A stretch of 64,000 nt of DNA from Conus ventricosus (GCA_018398815.1 CM031603.1:6455950-6519949); one strand, 5' to 3'; positions 1 to 10,721 are shown, counted from the first letter of the stretch. A program made the numbers and translations. Notes: generated by a model from the letters alone, not told the origin.

Positions 1-176
1 TGAGAATCCATGGTTGCAACATGCTTTGAGGGTCTGTTTTGAGAATCCATGGTGGCCAACATGCTTAGAGGGTCTGTTTTGACAATCCATGGTTGCAACA
101 TGCTTAGTGGGTCTGTTTTGAGAATCCATGGCTGCAACATGCTTAGAGGGTCTGTTTTGAGAATCCATGGTTACCA
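1..176. repeat. 40-bp minisatellite, about 4.4 copies
   Basis: Tandem unit of about 40 bp with the core GAATCCATGGTTGCAACATG followed by a GGGTCTGTTTT tail. It starts before the window edge and ends where the sequence becomes unique at about 177. It lies in a NOL6 intron or downstream of the last exon seen. Confidence 0.9.
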
Positions 177-1225
177 ACAAAAGTGCCAGTTTGAATGAGC
201 AGCAGCTGATGATGTTTATGATCACACCAAGGAAAGAAGGAAACTAAAGAGGTATTCACTTAGCAGAAATGACGCATACCTTCAAGGGTCACTATTCTTG
301 GCTACAGTTAGACCAGAAGCATGGTAAGCTCCCTTGTTCTCTCAAATTTTGGATAAACCAGATCCTAGTGTATGACATTTGATCATGCCAAGTGGGGATA
401 AGGAACAGATTTGACAGTAAGTATGAAAAAAAAAGTTTCTAGAAATGCTTACCTATGTAAACAAGTGCTTTTACCTTACTCAGTATGAATATGCCTGTAA
501 TAATTAGAAAGCCAAATAAGAAAAAAGAAAGGAAAACAAAAAAACCCAGGACAACAGGCCTCACAGTGTTTTGAACACTCAGTCCATTGCCCATGATTCA
601 TTGCCCTTCATAATCTCCCAGTTCAGACAGTGAAGACTTTCACTTCAGTCACGCTACCTTTTGACTGAGAAGGTGTGAGGGCCACAGCTCATTTTTAAAA
701 AGCTATTTTCATAGCAAACTTCCATTTTCTGATACTCCTCTGTCTGGATAACGGTAGATTGACAGGTAGGTCTGAGAAGACTTTTCCTGCTAAAATAAGT
801 TATGACATACCTGTCCAGACATTATGACTCCTTCCCAAATCTCCTCTCTGGGGTAAGGATTGGAACTGAAGAGCAAAACTCACGCACAGGATGCTGATTA
901 TAGCAGGACAGATAAGTCTAAATGGTTATGGGTATTGAACCATATATGGTTGAGGATTTGAATCCATTCTTTCTGTGTTCTTTTTTTTATCTTCTTGATT
1001 TTCACTGGGGCATACTAATAACAGAAAGAACTGATCACGCCAAGAGGGAATAAGGATTTGTTTGGATAGATTATCATTTTGTAAAACTTATTTTGAAAAT
1101 TCTTATTTTACATACATACAAACTAAGCCAACTGCATAAACTGACAAGCGCATACATGAAAAATAAACGTCAACAGAACGATGGCAAGAAAAGAGCAGAA
1201 CCAAACCCATCACCCAAAAAAGCCA
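177..1225. other. Intron sequence, no gene seen
   Basis: AT-rich single-copy sequence with short poly-A runs. No exon, element end or structured repeat was recognised. The open frame running through 1093-1623 is mostly minisatellite translation. Confidence 0.5.
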
Positions 1226-1789
1226 TCCCCCTCACCTCCGGGATTAACTGGACCACCCCCACCCCCTCCCCCTGTCCTTTCACTCCTACCCCCTCACCTC
1301 CAGGGTTAACTGGACCACCCCCCCCCCTCCCCCTGTCCTTTCACTCCTACCCCCTCACCTCCGGGTTAACTGGACCACCCCCTCCCCTCCCCCTGTCCTT
1401 TCACTCCTACCCCCTCACCTCCGGGTTAACTGGACCACCCCCCCCCTCCCCCTGTCCTTTCACTCCTACCCCCTCACCTCCAGGGTTAACTGGACCACCC
1501 CCACCCCCTCCCCCTGTCCTTTCACTCCTACCCCCTCACCTCCGGGTTAACTGGACCACCCCCTCCCCTCCCCCTGTCCTTTCACTCCTACCCCCCTCAC
1601 CTCCAGGGTTAACTGGACCATGACCCACCCCCTTCCCCCTGTCCTTTCACTCCTACCCCCTCACCTCCAGGGTTAACTGGACCATGACCACCCCCTTCCC
1701 CTGTCCTTTCACTCCTACCCCCTCACCTCCAGGGTTAACTGGACCACCCCCATCCCCCTTCCCCTGTCCTTTCACTCCTATCCCATCAC
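1226..1789. repeat. 59-60 bp C-rich minisatellite abutting a NOL6 splice donor
   Basis: About nine copies of a unit containing CCCCTGTCCTTTCACTCCTA and CTCCAGGGTTAACTGGACCA. On the minus strand each unit contains GGAG followed by GTGAGG, the same arrangement as the real exon end next to it (AGAG followed by GTGATGG). The array therefore looks like a reiteration of the 5' splice site and the first bases of the intron. It touches the exon at 1790. Confidence 0.9.
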
Positions 1790-1903
1790 CTCTGGGGCAT
1801 TAGCAGCAGGTCCTCTGTCCAGCAATCTCAAGGAGTTGCTCTTGTGAAGCAGCAACCGAACTTGAAATCGCTGACCCTGGAGGGGCGCTTCCATCACGGA
1901 CCA
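1790..1903 (-). CDS. NOL6: NOL6 exon, middle of protein (WSVMEAPL...)
   Basis: A 114-bp exon, exactly 38 codons, phase 0 at both ends. Minus-strand acceptor is CGGCAG before TGG and donor is AGAG before GTGATG. It encodes WSVMEAP, a run with VRLLLHKSNSLRLLDRGP and ends ANAPE. This fits the NOL6 segment that follows the LLEQGLG helix, where the family has a Trp, a linker and then a strand of the form LGLLLRPE..LELGP. The previous exon (8017-8197) ends in phase 0, so they join in frame. It is sandwiched between two minisatellites. The next exon downstream would lie before position 1. Confidence 0.75.
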
Positions 1904-1908
1904 CTGCC

Positions 1909-2083
1909 GACACAAAAACACAGAGCAAAGTGACACTTCATTTAACACACCACACAAAACACAGAGCAAAGTGACACTTCATTTAACACACCACACAAAC
2001 ACAGAGCAAAGTGACACTTCATTTAACACACCACACAAAACACAGAGCAAAGTGACACTTCATTTAACACACCATAACAAAAC
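1909..2083. repeat. 43-bp minisatellite abutting a NOL6 splice acceptor
   Basis: Four copies of a unit with ACACAGAGCAAAGTGACACT and TTCATTTAACACACCACAC. It begins within about six bases of the acceptor of the exon ending at 1903, so on the minus strand the last unit runs almost directly into the CGGCAG acceptor. Confidence 0.9.
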
Positions 2084-3202
2084 CAGAGATGGGATTCTCA
2101 TAATGTGAAAAAGGAGGAAAAAAAAGTGGCGGGGGTCCGGGGCCGCTGAAGGCCCCCGGTGGGGTCCAGGGCAAGGCCCCTGGTGGGGGTCAGGGGGCAA
2201 AGCCCCTGAAGCTGAAGATTTTTTAGAATTTAACCTGCAAAAATCAGCATCTGAGACACCAAAGTATTCAAAAGTATTAATAACCTTGATCCTACAAAAA
2301 AAGACTTTCTCACCTTCACCATTGATGTCTGTCAGGAAATCATGAAGACCATTGACACAGGATTGGTGATTTTCCAGTTGCTAATAGTCACACAATTTTC
2401 CAGCAGTTGCAAGTCAGTTTCTCATTACTGTCCTTCACATCACCACATTTCAGCGAGCAGTTTAGTTTCTAATAGTAATAGCCATCCTTCAAAATACTTA
2501 TTAAAAAAGTTTACCTGAACACCAATCAAATAATTTCTTATAGTTTGTCCCTTCAAAATACCACGGAGGATTCTGATTCCTTTATAGAATAATATAAGTG
2601 AGAGAGTTGACAAAGGATCATATTCAAAGTGTGCAAATTGTGAAGGTTTAACTCATTGTGTGCCACAAGCAGTTGTTTTTTTCTTTTCAACTTGATCCAT
2701 CCCTATTACAATAAGAAAAAAACCACTTTCACACTCTGATACTCCTCAACATTAATGATGTCACTGCTAAATCTAGTCACCAGAGTATAAGTATGCATGC
2801 ATATCTGCCGTCTGCTCGTTTGTATGAATGTGTGTAACTGATTCCCCCCCCCCCCCACCCCCCCATGATATCTATACCAGAAAAGAAAAGATTTTTGTGA
2901 CGCGGTGGTATAGGTAAAAAAACATTCTTAATTTTATTACTACTACTACTACAATGACTTTTTCCGTACTATCGTCTGTTTTGTTTGCTTGTCTGTAGAA
3001 TGTCAATAACACCCTTGCAATTTTTTTGTTTTGATCTCTCTCTCACTAAAATAGTTTGTTGTATGCTATTTATTACGTAAAATATTGACTACACAATTGT
3101 GTATACTGTGACATTGATGGAACCTGTTTTTTCAAAGAGAACCTTCATTGCAAAATAATCACTTGATGATTGTGGGCATTACATCAAGAAGAAAAAAAAA
3201 AA

Positions 3203-3241
<39 letters not shown>

Positions 3242-3242
<1 letters not shown>

Positions 3243-3506
3243 GTCGCGGTCAAATTTGTTGCTCAGTCAAATCGTTGCTGGCATACCAGTTTAGGCAAAA
3301 AATGACGTCATTTGATGCCACAACACACATCCGCCTACTCAGAAATGTGTGAGCACGACTTGGCCTAACGGCCTCGTTCATTCGTCCTCTTCTCGGGCTT
3401 CGCCCTACTCTAATCTAAAGACCATCGATCATCAAATGACGTCATTTTTTGCCTAAACTGGTATGCCAGCAACCGATTTGACTGAGCAACAAATTTGACC
3501 GCGACA
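3242..3506. mobile_element. Foldback / MITE-like inverted repeat
   Basis: Two arms of about 76 bp (3242-3317 and 3430-3506) are near-perfect reverse complements with a single one-base length difference, separated by a 112-bp loop. The tip reads TGTCGCGGTCAAATTTG. Each arm carries the 8-bp palindrome TGACGTCA, at 3303 and 3437. The loop holds two small hairpins (GGCCTAACGGCC and GGGCTTCGCCC). A 39-base G run precedes the left arm and CAGGGGGG follows the right arm, so the true ends and target duplication are obscured. Confidence 0.75.
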
Positions 3507-3589
3507 GGGGGGTTCTACAGATTCATCATATCTATCTGGAGATAACCTGCAATATTATTAATATCATTACTTCAACAAAACAAATAGCA

Positions 3590-3597
3590 TTACTCTT

Positions 3598-3632
<35 letters not shown>

Positions 3633-3994
3633 GGGGTGGGAGTGGGGGTGGTGGGTAGACTCGCCGATGCTCCAAACGATCCAAGAGTCTCGTTTGTAAG
3701 ACGATCTTTCACTCTTGCTAGGTGCTTTTCAGCAAGAACGTGGTTGATCAATGCTGACTTGCCCCGTGAGCCATACTTGATCGCGTCATTACACCATGTG
3801 CAGACTGCTTGTCCTGGATAGTGATTTTCCTCATGCAGTCTTTCAGTCTGAGAATCACACTGTGGCTGACGGCGCCTTTGGAACTGGTCAGCATCACTTT
3901 TGCGCTCACTTCCTCCTCCAAAACCCCTTCCAAGTCCATTGTTTTTTAACTGAAGCATCGACTTGCTTCGCAAGAACTTTCTCGCTTTCTGCAA
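3590..3994 (-). CDS. BED-like zinc-finger fragment inside element H1
   Basis: A 134-residue frame starting MQKARKF. The recognisable part is a zinc finger around residues 65-95: AVCTWCNDAIKYGSRGK then ALINHVLAEKHLARV, giving Cys-X2-Cys and His-X5-His. The same signature (WCKLC, then YGGRGNKALEDH) occurs in the element at 55432, so this is a transposon family feature and not a host gene. The C-terminus runs into a Ser-Leu repeat encoded by the (AG)n tract at 3600-3630, so the original end is lost. It probably bound element ends as the N-terminal part of a transposase; no catalytic region is present. Confidence 0.5.
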
Positions 3995-4385
3995 TCTGAC
4001 GAAACATTCTGGTTTTCGCCACTCTCGTCAAACCGAAAAAAATGGCGTCAGGAAAAAAATTCGCAAACAGTTTGCCGCGTTCTCAAACATCAACTTCCGC
4101 TTTGATGGTTTCGGTTAACCGCAGAATGAAAACAAAGACAGCAGTCTCGACCGGGCCCCAAGCAGAACCGGAAACATCCATTTGCGAACGGATCAATTGA
4201 GAACACAATATCGATCGACCTCTCGCCGTACATTAGCTTCATCACAAACCTACCTCTACCCCCCCCCCCCCACCCCCCCCCCCCCCCCCCCCAATTTTCT
4301 CACGGATTTACACTGATCTAAAAACGACCCCTGGGGCCATCAAAAAGACGGAAATCCGCCAATCGGCGGAAAATACCCATCTCTG

Positions 4386-5636
4386 AAAACCACAAGTGAT
4401 TTTCTAACAAATGTCTCTTCCTCAGAAGCAAAACAAGGCAAAATAAACACAAACACACACCACACCATCTTCAATCAAGAAATCTACTGGACGAGACACA
4501 TGGAAATAATCATGCCTAGTTCCCAGACTTAGAAGTTTCTCACCACCTACAGCACTGTTTTTGCATTTCTTTCAACAGAAATCTGTTCTCACATGTAGAA
4601 CCCTTGCTCTCTCTCTCTCCTTTTACACTTGAACATGCCCCCGGTGCCCCCCTCCCCTTAAACACACACACACACACACAAAATTCTGGTTCAGATTAGT
4701 ACCGGTACTGATCATCATGTGAGCCAAGGAAAAATCCTTCTTACACCTTTAAAGCCCATTGTGAGAAATGTTGCGCGTTTTTTTTATTTCAAGCTAGGGT
4801 CAAAGCAACTTTTTGACAAGTGACAAATAAAGAAGGCACATTTGTTCCATGGTGAAACAGTGACATCTACCGACTTGTAACACATGCTGCCTGGGCACCA
4901 CTTCCCTGAGGGCTAATGTAGAAATGAGACAGCAGTAACCAGAAACTTCTTGAACAAACACAAGATGCCAGGTTCGCCCACGTACCCTTTATCACACAAG
5001 CAACAGCGACTGAAGAAATCAACACAAATCCACAACCATTGCAGACAGTCAGATCCCTGTACACTTTGAACCTTGTCAAACAAGACCCACAGCGGAACAG
5101 GAACAGAGCGGTATCATCGGCATGACTCACTGACTGAGAGAAAACAACAGTTGAAATGATGTGGGGAGGTGTAAATAGTTCATGATAACAGGGGGTGGGG
5201 GGGGGGGGGGCACGACTGTTGACCTTCCTATGATTAACAACTATTTTACTTTATATTATTACTGCTTTAGGCACTGATTTGTCTTGTACAGATGTAGATA
5301 TCAAAATGTATTGAAGAAACTTCTTCAAAAAGAGAACATGAAAATGAAAAGAAAAATAATAAGAAAATAAAAATGAATAATAAAAAAAAAGGATGTTCAA
5401 GACTTGTTCATATCACTGAGCTGACAAATGGCACACACCAACAACTTTAGAAATGAACGCACATCAATCAACATAGATTCCCGACTGACAGGGGTCTTTC
5501 CTTCTTGAGCAGCAGAGTTACCTCCCTTCTTTTTTCATTTTCTGCTATTTACACCTCCCTGCCTCCAAGAAATTGCCATCATTTCAATCAAGTTCTCCAA
5601 CTCTGTTTGTGATCTGCTGTGTGTTGTGCTTGACAA
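4386..5636. other. Intron sequence, no gene seen
   Basis: Single-copy sequence with a short (AC)n at 4661-4680, a G run at 5189-5210 and A-rich stretches near 5340-5395. No exon or element boundary was recognised. Confidence 0.4.
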
Positions 5637-6087
5637 ACTGCAAAAAACGCGAGTCGATACGTGCCGTAGTTCTCGAGTTATGAATTTTTAAAGGTTTGTG
5701 GTCGAAATGCTGTTTTCACCATGGCTAACCTTGATTTCTGCTGTTCTATAATGAGATTTAGTGATGAAGATACTGTGATTTGTAGGATTTATGGCATAAG
5801 ACTTAATGAAAGTGCTGGGTAATGAAGCATACAGTGACCTAGATTTCGACTGGGATGAGGTTCCAGATATAAATGATTCGGAAGAAAGTTCTGAAGAAGA
5901 TTTTGTTTTTCCAAGTAAATGGCTCATGTGACATTCTTCAAACTTATGATATAGCAACATATATATTCGTAGGAATTTTTAAAATTATTTTCATTTCATT
6001 ATTTCCTTTCCTCTCTTTTAAAAGAATTTTTAAACTGGGCAACCATGTTCAAATTACGGAGTTACTTATCTTGCCGATGGTTTTCAG
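5637..6087 (+). repeat. Dispersed repeat copy, inverted relative to 11718-12160
   Basis: This segment matches the reverse complement of 11718-12160 over about 450 bp with scattered differences. It includes a short acidic reading frame (RFSDEDTV, then DLDFDWDEVPDINDSEES) interrupted by stops. The partner copy lies inside a TTAA-flanked segment, so this may be the N-terminal region of a piggyBac-like transposase. The acidic N-terminus is typical of that family but not diagnostic. Confidence 0.6.
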
Positions 6088-6563
6088 GGCATATCAGCAA
6101 GCTTGGAGTTTCCTTACTGAGGATGTTTTCTTGCTTGTTCTGTGTGCTATGTGTCTGCATTTGTGCTTGATGAACTGGTGCTGTAAGCAACTTTCAATCT
6201 GAGTTATGGGCGTGTAATTGTCTCATTGTGCCATCAAGAGTTACCCTTCTTTTTGTTACTTTCTTTTCACTGTTCCATGCCTAAATAAATATTCCCTTTC
6301 ATCAGGGCTCCCATTTGTACTGACAGACAGGGGGTCCCAGGGACTCCTTCACTGATGCTATAGAGGGTCCCAGAGGGGGTATAGAGAGTCCCCATGAACA
6401 AAATTAACCAATGCAGAAAATGTAGTATTTCTTGCTTTTTTAATTATTGGCTTGATAATCTGAGCATTTCAGAGTAAATGAATCTCTCTCTCTCTGAAAA
6501 CATTTCTTAAAAAAACATGGGAATCCAGACAAGGATGCTGCAATGTCTTCAAAGTCTTAACAT

Positions 6564-6565
<2 letters not shown>

Positions 6566-6631
<66 letters not shown>
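6566..6631. repeat. (TG)n microsatellite
   Basis: An uninterrupted TG dinucleotide run of about 33 units inside element H2. Confidence 0.95.
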
Positions 6632-6633
<2 letters not shown>

Positions 6634-6952
6634 ACAAGCTGATCCATTTACTTACCTCAGTGGTGAATTACTGATTGTGCATCAATGTCATTAGGAAGGC
6701 AAGTTAAAGTTCATGTATGTGCAGTCACTTGTTCTTGTGACCAAATATGTGCACTATGAAATTATTATAACAATAATAACAGTAGAAATAGTGAAACTCA
6801 TGCACCCCCTAAAATTGTGGTAGATCTGGTGGGATGTAGGATAATGAATCTATCATGTGTGGTACTGATGTCATACTATCAGTGTTACACAACAAACTAT
6901 ATCAAGGTCTTTAAAAAAAAAAAAAAGCAAATCTATTTTTTTCAATCAAAAT

Positions 6953-7507
6953 CTAAAAGGGTTCCTGAGCTCGAAGGAGGCTTGAAAATTTCGTATCTGG
7001 AAGATCATCTTGTGCCAGAATCAGAGCTGCACCGATCTGCTGACGTAAAACGTGTGAACTCTGTTTCACTGCAGCACCTTTCGCACTTTCCATCTCCTCT
7101 CTTCTTTTCTCAGCGGCTTGAGCAATGACGTGATCATCACTCTTCTCATGTCTGTACAACGCAGATTTTTGGAAGTTGATAGATCCAGAGACGAAGGCGT
7201 TTTTGTCTCTGGACTTGCTACTCGACTTCAGGGCACTACGAGAGCACATGTTGCATTTCATCTTGCCATCTTCGTACTCCAGCCAGCTGAACTCTTTCTC
7301 CCAGGCTGAATTATACGCACGGCATTTCTTGTTAGGTGGTGTTGCTGCATATATTTCATTAGGAATCGACGATTCACTCTCTGTAGCATCTTCAGAAGAT
7401 GTTTCTTTGCGTTTTTTAGGAGCGCCCAACCACTGAAGCAACGACATATTTGCGAGATGCGATAGCCGTGAACTTCCTTTCTGCTTCGTTCGCCTAGGCT
7501 TGTGCAC
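6953..7507 (-). CDS. TTF/BED-type zinc-finger protein of element H2
   Basis: A 184-residue frame starting MHKPRRTKQKG. After a basic, Ser/Glu-rich leader (KKRKETSSEDATESESS) comes a zinc-finger module at about residues 65-130: WEKEFSWLEYEDGKMKC, then CSRSA, GSINFQKSALYRH and DDHVIA. This order (Trp, Phe-x-Trp-Leu, Cys-x2-Cys, Phe, His-x4-His) is that of the finger at the N-terminus of ZNF862-like and ZMYM-like hAT-derived proteins. A helical Lys/Glu tail follows, ending ALRAQEPF at a stop. The hAT catalytic and C-terminal dimerisation regions are absent, so it is either a truncated transposase or a stand-alone DNA-binding protein of a non-autonomous element. Confidence 0.65.
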   Translation of the reverse strand: MHKPRRTKQKGSSRLSHLANMSLLQWLGAPKKRKETSSEDATESESSIPNEIYAATPPNKKCRAYNSAWEKEFSWLEYEDGKMKCNMCSRSALKSSSKSRDKNAFVSGSINFQKSALYRHEKSDDHVIAQAAEKRREEMESAKGAAVKQSSHVLRQQIGAALILAQDDLPDTKFSSLLRAQEPF

Positions 7508-7879
7508 GCGATTGTTACAACTTGTGAGTCATCGAATTGGTTAATTAGTGGCGGCGGGCGCCACAGTCTGAATAAGTCAGCCGGTCGACTGAGTAACCGT
7601 TCAGTGACGTGGGCCACAAGGCGAGCCTATCAGTGTTTACGCAGCTTCTCGGCTTACTGTACTTTCGCGGGCACACGCTGTCCTGAATTTGACGGCAGGC
7701 AATCGCGCGCGAAGCTTGTGGTGTGCTCAGCTTTGATCACTGACCGCGGCACGTTTTGGGGTTTGCCTGATTTTGTAGTGCGTCCCGCAGGACTCGCTAC
7801 ACGTTTTGTTAGTGCGTCCTTTTCGCTCATAGTGCGTCATGGACGCACATATGTGCGTCATTGGGAGCCCTGCTTTCAT

Positions 7880-8016
7880 CCAAAACAAATCGCGTTTACC
7901 TGTATTTAATTCTGTTCTTGAGTCTACTCTGACAACATTCCAGTCAAATTACTACCTGGTTAAAACACTGTATCAAAGTGTACATTCAAACAATAAGAAC
8001 AATCCAGGCCACCTAC
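7880..8016. other. Short intron stretch between element H2 and NOL6 exon
   Basis: Holds the donor side of the NOL6 exon at 8017: on the minus strand the exon ends CCCGTG and GTAGGTGG follows. Confidence 0.6.
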
Positions 8017-8197
8017 CACGGGAGAGGCCACGGGCAGGGTCTGCATGAGGAGGACTCGATCCCCCAGCCCCTGTTCCAGCAGGTCTAGCACTCGGGGGAT
8101 GATCAGGCCGACCGCCGGACCACCGTGGTCCAGCACTTGTTGGGACAGCTGCAGCTTCTTGACCATGTTGTGCAGCAGGCCGACGGTCAGCGACACT
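8017..8197 (-). CDS. NOL6: NOL6 exon (LLEQGLGDRV segment)
   Basis: Encodes VSLTVGLLHNMVKKLQL, then PAVGLIIPRVLDLLEQGLGD and RVLLMQTLPVASPV. The last part matches the conserved NOL6 helix with LLEQGLG.R. The donor (CCCGTG before GTAGGT) is clear. I chose the acceptor GGACAG before AGTGTC because it has a pyrimidine-rich lead (TCTGCCCCGGTCTGTTGG), restores phase 2 from the previous exon (which ends TACAC) and gives the family's usual length. An alternative acceptor near 8240 would add about 14 residues. The minisatellite at 8240-8790 begins just beyond the acceptor. Confidence 0.75.
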
Positions 8198-8239
8198 CTG
8201 TCCAACAGACCGGGGCAGAACACAGCTATGAGACCCCAC

Positions 8240-8790
8240 CTAACAACTGTCATGAAGAATGTGGGAGTCCTTTCCCCCCCCCCCAGCTCTTCACGCTTCA
8301 CAGACCACATATAACAACTGTCATCAAGAATGTGGAGTCTTTTTACCCCAAGCTCTTCACGCTTCACAGACCACATCTAACAACTGTCATGAAGAATGTG
8401 GAGTCTTTTTACCCCAAGCTCTTCACGCTTCACAGACCACACCTAACAACTGTCATCAAGAATGTGGAGTCTTTTTCCCCCAGCTCTTCATGCTTCACAG
8501 ACCACACCGAACAACTGTCGTTCAAGAATGTGGAGTCTTTTTCCCCTCAAGCTCTTCACGCTTCACAGACCACATCTAACAACTGTCATCAAGAATGTGG
8601 AGTCTTTTTACCCAAGCTCTTCATGCTTCACAGACCACACCTAACAACTGTCATCAAGAATGTGGAGTCCTTTTCCCTCAAGCTCTTCACGCTTCACAGA
8701 CCACACCTAACAACTGTCATCAAGAATGTGGAGTCTTTTTCCCCCCAGCTCTTCACGCTTCACAGACAGCTCCTGACATCACTATGTTCA
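8240..8790. repeat. 66-bp minisatellite next to a NOL6 acceptor
   Basis: About eight copies of a unit with GAATGTGGAGTCTTTTT, AGCTCTTCACGCTTCACAGA and CCACACCTAACAACTGTCAT. On the minus strand each unit contains TTGTTAG followed by GTGTGGTCT; the copy closest to the exon reads TTGTTAG GTGGGGTCTC, about 40 bp before the acceptor. Confidence 0.9.
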
Positions 8791-9409
8791 CAGAGCAAAT
8801 CACACCACTGCATCGCCCATCCTTTTGGTGGAGAAGGTGCGAGGGCTACAGATCGTTTCTAAAAAGTTAATTCTTATTGTAAAATTCCATTTTCTCTGGA
8901 TAAGCTGTAGATTGACAGGTAGGTTTGAAGAAAAAAAAGGACTTTTCCAACTGAAATAAGGCTTATGGAGTACCTGTCCAAATACACAAACCCCGGCACG
9001 TGACAGCATGAATACAGTCACTCCTCACCATTATCTTGCTCTCTGACTTTACCACTCTTAGGCAACAAAAACAATTCAGGGCTTAAAACAGGAGGACGAA
9101 AAAGCCACTGAAACTAGGGGGGTCCGGGGGCATGCTTCCCGGGAATTTTTTTAAAAAAAACCGAGTGTAAATCTATGCCTTTTCGCGCTTTCTGGACATA
9201 ATTTCAAGAGTTATTTAGTGCATAAAAATTGCTGTAAACACATAATTATTACAGGAAGATATATTTAGGACATGGGGAGAAGGGGTTAAACACATAATAA
9301 AATGAACACTCCCCTTTAACTTGAGTGTTTTACAGGTGTTCACCAACTATAGTCTTTGGATGAAATCTCACTTCTGGGGTTGCTCAATAAGTTTCACTTT
9401 TCAGGTTTA

Positions 9410-10488
9410 CCGTAAAGTTCGGTCTATTGAGCGCACCTGTATATAAGCCGCACCCACTAAATTTTTAAAAAATCTGAACTTTTTTCACAAATAAGCCGCA
9501 CCGGTTTATAAGCCGCAGATATATACAACACAGTCCGATGTGCCGCAGGCGGCAGCTGGCCGAGCGTTGAGTTTACAGTGTCGAAAATCACCACATACAA
9601 TGTGTTCACTGCATTCATTGGCGTTTAAATAGGTCAGAATACAAGAGCATGTTTCCAGCTTTTCTTCAGTCTTTTTTTTTTTTTTTTTTTTTTTAGTACG
9701 ATGTGTTTTAAATCAATTAGAATCGAAGTTTTTATGAGGCTTCTTACAAGTGTTGTCTTTCCAACATCATTGCTTTAAAAAAAATACAGAAAAAACAACG
9801 CATTAACGAGGCGCTAGAAAGGCAGTTCTCTCCTGCATTCATTGGTGTATCAAGCTAAGCGATTGGTTGAGTACTCGAAAGCGCAAGCCAATCAAAGCGA
9901 AGGTATCAAATGCAAACCTTCACTCCCTGTCCACGATTTCAACAATGGCGGATCGAAGCCAAGGTCTGACAATGAGTTGAATGCGCTAATCGTTTTTGAA
10001 TTGCAAGACGCACTTGGTAAGATAACGCATATAATAACAAACCAGAACATTAATGAAACGATTCGATTGTTTTATTTCGCTTAATACTGTGCCAGTGTTG
10101 AGTTATTTTGTTCGTAATTCAGCTAGTGTTAGTCAAGATTAAACAGGTCGGAAACGGCTAACACATTGCGCCGTTCGAAGCGATCGTATTTTTGTAGAAG
10201 ATAAACTGATGAAAAAAGATATCAGTAATGGGCTTTACTTATGTCGATTCCCGTATTTCTGAACGGGTTACTGATTCCATTACACGATTACACAGAAAAT
10301 CGTAGTTAAAAGCATAGTAAAATTCATGAACAGTAAACACGATATGGTGAGTTACAGAGAAGCTAAGAATAGACGAGGGTGTGATGCTTCTGAAATCGGA
10401 AAAATCCGCAAATAAGCCGCATCGTTGTTTAAGCCGCAGGGTTTAAAGCTGGGGAAAAAAGTCGCGGCTTATAGTCCGAACTTTACGG
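9410..10488. mobile_element. TA-flanked non-autonomous element (Tc1/mariner-type MITE)
   Basis: Ends are exact 13-bp inverted repeats, CCGTAAAGTTCGG and CCGAACTTTACGG, flanked by TA on both sides (9408-9409, 10489-10490). The other H3 copy near 55760 has the empty site with a single TA. Sub-terminal regions repeat ATAAGCCGC several times in both halves. A T run lies at 9671-9694. TA duplication and end type suggest the Tc1/mariner superfamily; no transposase was found in its 1079 bp. Confidence 0.85.
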
Positions 10489-10721
10489 TAAATGATCACA
10501 CAATATCAAATTTGAAGTTGGTGCACACAAAGTCAGTAACTGCATCAAACACTTTAAAGTTCAGTCTCATATAACAGAGATCAACTTGTGGAATCAGCAC
10601 ATTTTGAAAGTCACAATATCCAAATTTTGATAAATGAGAAACTTGTGGAATCAGCACATACTGAAAGTCAAATTTTGAAGTTCCTAAATTATAATAAACA
10701 CTGAAATACAGGATTTCACAA

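Larger units (their letters stand above)
2084..4385 (-). mobile_element. hAT-like non-autonomous element H1 with zinc-finger frame
   Basis: Ends are inverted: left CAGAGATGGGATT, right AATACCCATCTCTG. Just inside the left end is a G-rich stretch (GGGGGTCCGGGG with local hairpins); just inside the right end is the stem TCCGCC/GGCGGA at 4355-4370. A minus-strand frame near the right end encodes a BED-like zinc finger. The same plan is seen in the elements at 6303, 9077 and 55432. Target duplication is not clean (only AAAAC on both sides). A foldback element and mononucleotide runs (39 G at 3203-3241, C runs at 4259-4291) interrupt it. No catalytic DDE domain was seen. hAT assignment is inferred from the ends and the finger. 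Confidence 0.6.
6303..7872 (-). mobile_element. hAT-like non-autonomous element H2 with zinc-finger frame
   Basis: Inverted ends CAGGGCTCCCA (left) and TGGGAGCCCTG (right). A perfect 7-bp direct repeat, CTTTCAT, sits immediately outside both ends (6296-6302 and 7873-7879) and marks the target duplication. The sub-left end has GGGGGTCCCAGGG; the sub-right end has the 18-bp palindrome GACGCACATATGTGCGTC at 7842-7859 plus repeated GTGCGTC motifs. It encodes a 184-residue zinc-finger protein on the minus strand and no transposase core. A (TG)n tract of about 66 bp lies at 6566-6631. Confidence 0.8.

Noticed and set aside
1093..1623. Pro-rich 176-residue frame
   Set aside because: It is the C-rich minisatellite plus a short lead-in; the real coding signal here is the minus-strand NOL6 exon at 1790-1903.
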